Shown piece by piece: positions 60,482 through 64,000 of a DNA stretch of 64,000 nucleotides. Each line of letters opens with the position of its first letter. The first letter of the stretch is position 1. Made by a program: the position numbers and the translations under genes. The notes beneath the pieces were generated by a model that worked only from the letters and a program-made list of their open reading frames with translations, was not told the DNA's origin and did no database searches. The DNA comes from Elysia crispata (Eukaryota > Mollusca > Gastropoda > Plakobranchidae): positions 661,001 to 725,000 of the forward strand of contig JAWDGP010001428.1 of assembly GCA_033675545.1 (NCBI GenBank). Direction: 5' to 3'.

Positions 60482-60508
60482 GTTCGGAACGACAGTGAGG
60501 ATGGCCCT
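60478..60508 (-). repeat. Right terminal inverted repeat of the Harbinger element
   Basis: Read on the minus strand it begins AGGGCCATCC and runs to CCGAACTATC, followed outward by TAA. Seven mismatches separate it from the left end. Confidence 0.88.
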
Positions 60509-61003
60509 TAATGGTCGGTCGAACATTTTCCTTTTTTTCAGAATTGATTGGACACTTCTAGTCTGTCAGAACTGATTGCAGATCTGCATTTTTTTTTTCT
60601 TTTGAACATTATTTTGAGCTTTGCATGAAAGTCTGCCATGTATATGTAAAATAACATAGGCCTGAATGTAAATACTTAAATACTTTAGAAAGTCAAATGA
60701 CTCATCTTTTAAATTATAGGAGTGGAGCATCGAGTGTCGACCAAAGATGTGGACATACATGTATTTCATCCAGGAAATTGGAAGACTATCTTGTAACCTA
60801 GAATAGGAAAATGTGTACCGTTTCCTTATCTTGTTTTTGGAAATTCTATACCGGTTTTTCTTCCACAATTTTGCTCTTGATTGCGTCTTGTAAAGTTTAT
60901 ATACAGTATTGACCTGAGCCCTGTTGCCCAATTCTGTCTTATTATCATCATCATTACAATAATCAGTAGTAATTGAAGAGATAACAATAGTAGTACAAGT
61001 AGT

Positions 61004-61016
61004 ACTAGTGGTGGTG

Positions 61017-61057
<41 letters not shown>

Positions 61058-61064
61058 GGTGGTG

Positions 61065-61150
<86 letters not shown>

Positions 61151-61157
61151 GGTGGTG

Positions 61158-61210
<53 letters not shown>

Positions 61211-61211
61211 G

Positions 61212-61285
<74 letters not shown>

Positions 61286-61315
61286 GGTGGTGGTGGTGGT
61301 GGTGGTGGTAGTAGC
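61004..61315. repeat. Alternating (GGT)n and (AGT)n blocks
   Basis: At least four GGT blocks and four AGT blocks alternate over 310 bp. The long reading frames through it (poly-Val, poly-Thr and poly-Leu in different frames) are artefacts of the triplet period. Confidence 0.96.
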
Positions 61316-61378
61316 AACAGCAGTAGCAGAAGTAATACTAGTTGTAGTAGGAGAGACAGTGGTAGAGAGAGAGAGAGC

Positions 61379-64000
<2,622 letters not shown>

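Noticed and set aside
60110..60526. 138-aa frame made of NYQVSVSSAHWLTITP repeats
   Set aside because: 48 bp is a multiple of three, so the array is open by chance; it is subterminal transposon DNA.

Overview
This is a window of AT-rich animal nuclear DNA. The genes are split into short exons by hundreds-of-base introns, there are polyadenylation signals, and simple-sequence tracts are abundant, above all (AG)n/(CT)n. The two recognisable host genes are metazoan. Intron style, microsatellite load and the transposon families would fit a mollusc or another lophotrochozoan, but that placement is inference, because nothing here fixes the species.

Region 1 (1-17.9 kb, + strand): the 3' two-fifths of a class VII myosin gene (MYO7A type). 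Twenty-one exons join in one uninterrupted frame (2586 nt, 861 residues plus stop). They cover the end of FERM1, the SH3 domain, the second MyTH4 and the second FERM domain. The motor, IQ and first MyTH4 exons lie upstream of the window. One intron has AT-AC ends with a U12-type 5' site and branch point, and another has a GC donor.

Region 2 (17.9-53.8 kb, - strand): a complete organellar Na+/H+ exchanger of the SLC9A6/7/9 (NHE6/7/9) group. Seventeen exons join in one frame to 719 residues, running tail-to-tail with the myosin gene. Two of its introns have U12-type GTATCCTT donors with CCTTAAC branch points, and one has a GC donor. A frame-preserving, GC-rich cassette exon and a possible 15-nt microexon sit in the long intron that splits the cytoplasmic tail. 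The introns also carry minisatellites and a 464-bp non-autonomous DNA transposon with inverted termini and a 6-bp target duplication.

Region 3 (55.7-60.5 kb): a 4.8-kb PIF/Harbinger transposon with inverted repeats and a TAA target duplication. It holds a HARBI1-like transposase gene (-) and a MADF/BESS DNA-binding protein gene (+), both decayed. The two genes are interleaved: each has an exon inside the other's intron. A perfect seven-copy 48-bp subterminal array repeats the inner TIR sequence next to CCAAT and GGGCGG motifs.

Region 4 (60.9-64 kb): blocks of (GGT)n/(AGT)n, then a tandem field of eight near-identical 160-bp TG...CA units embedded in (AG)n. The units look like solo-LTR or TRIM-type units amplified together with the microsatellite.
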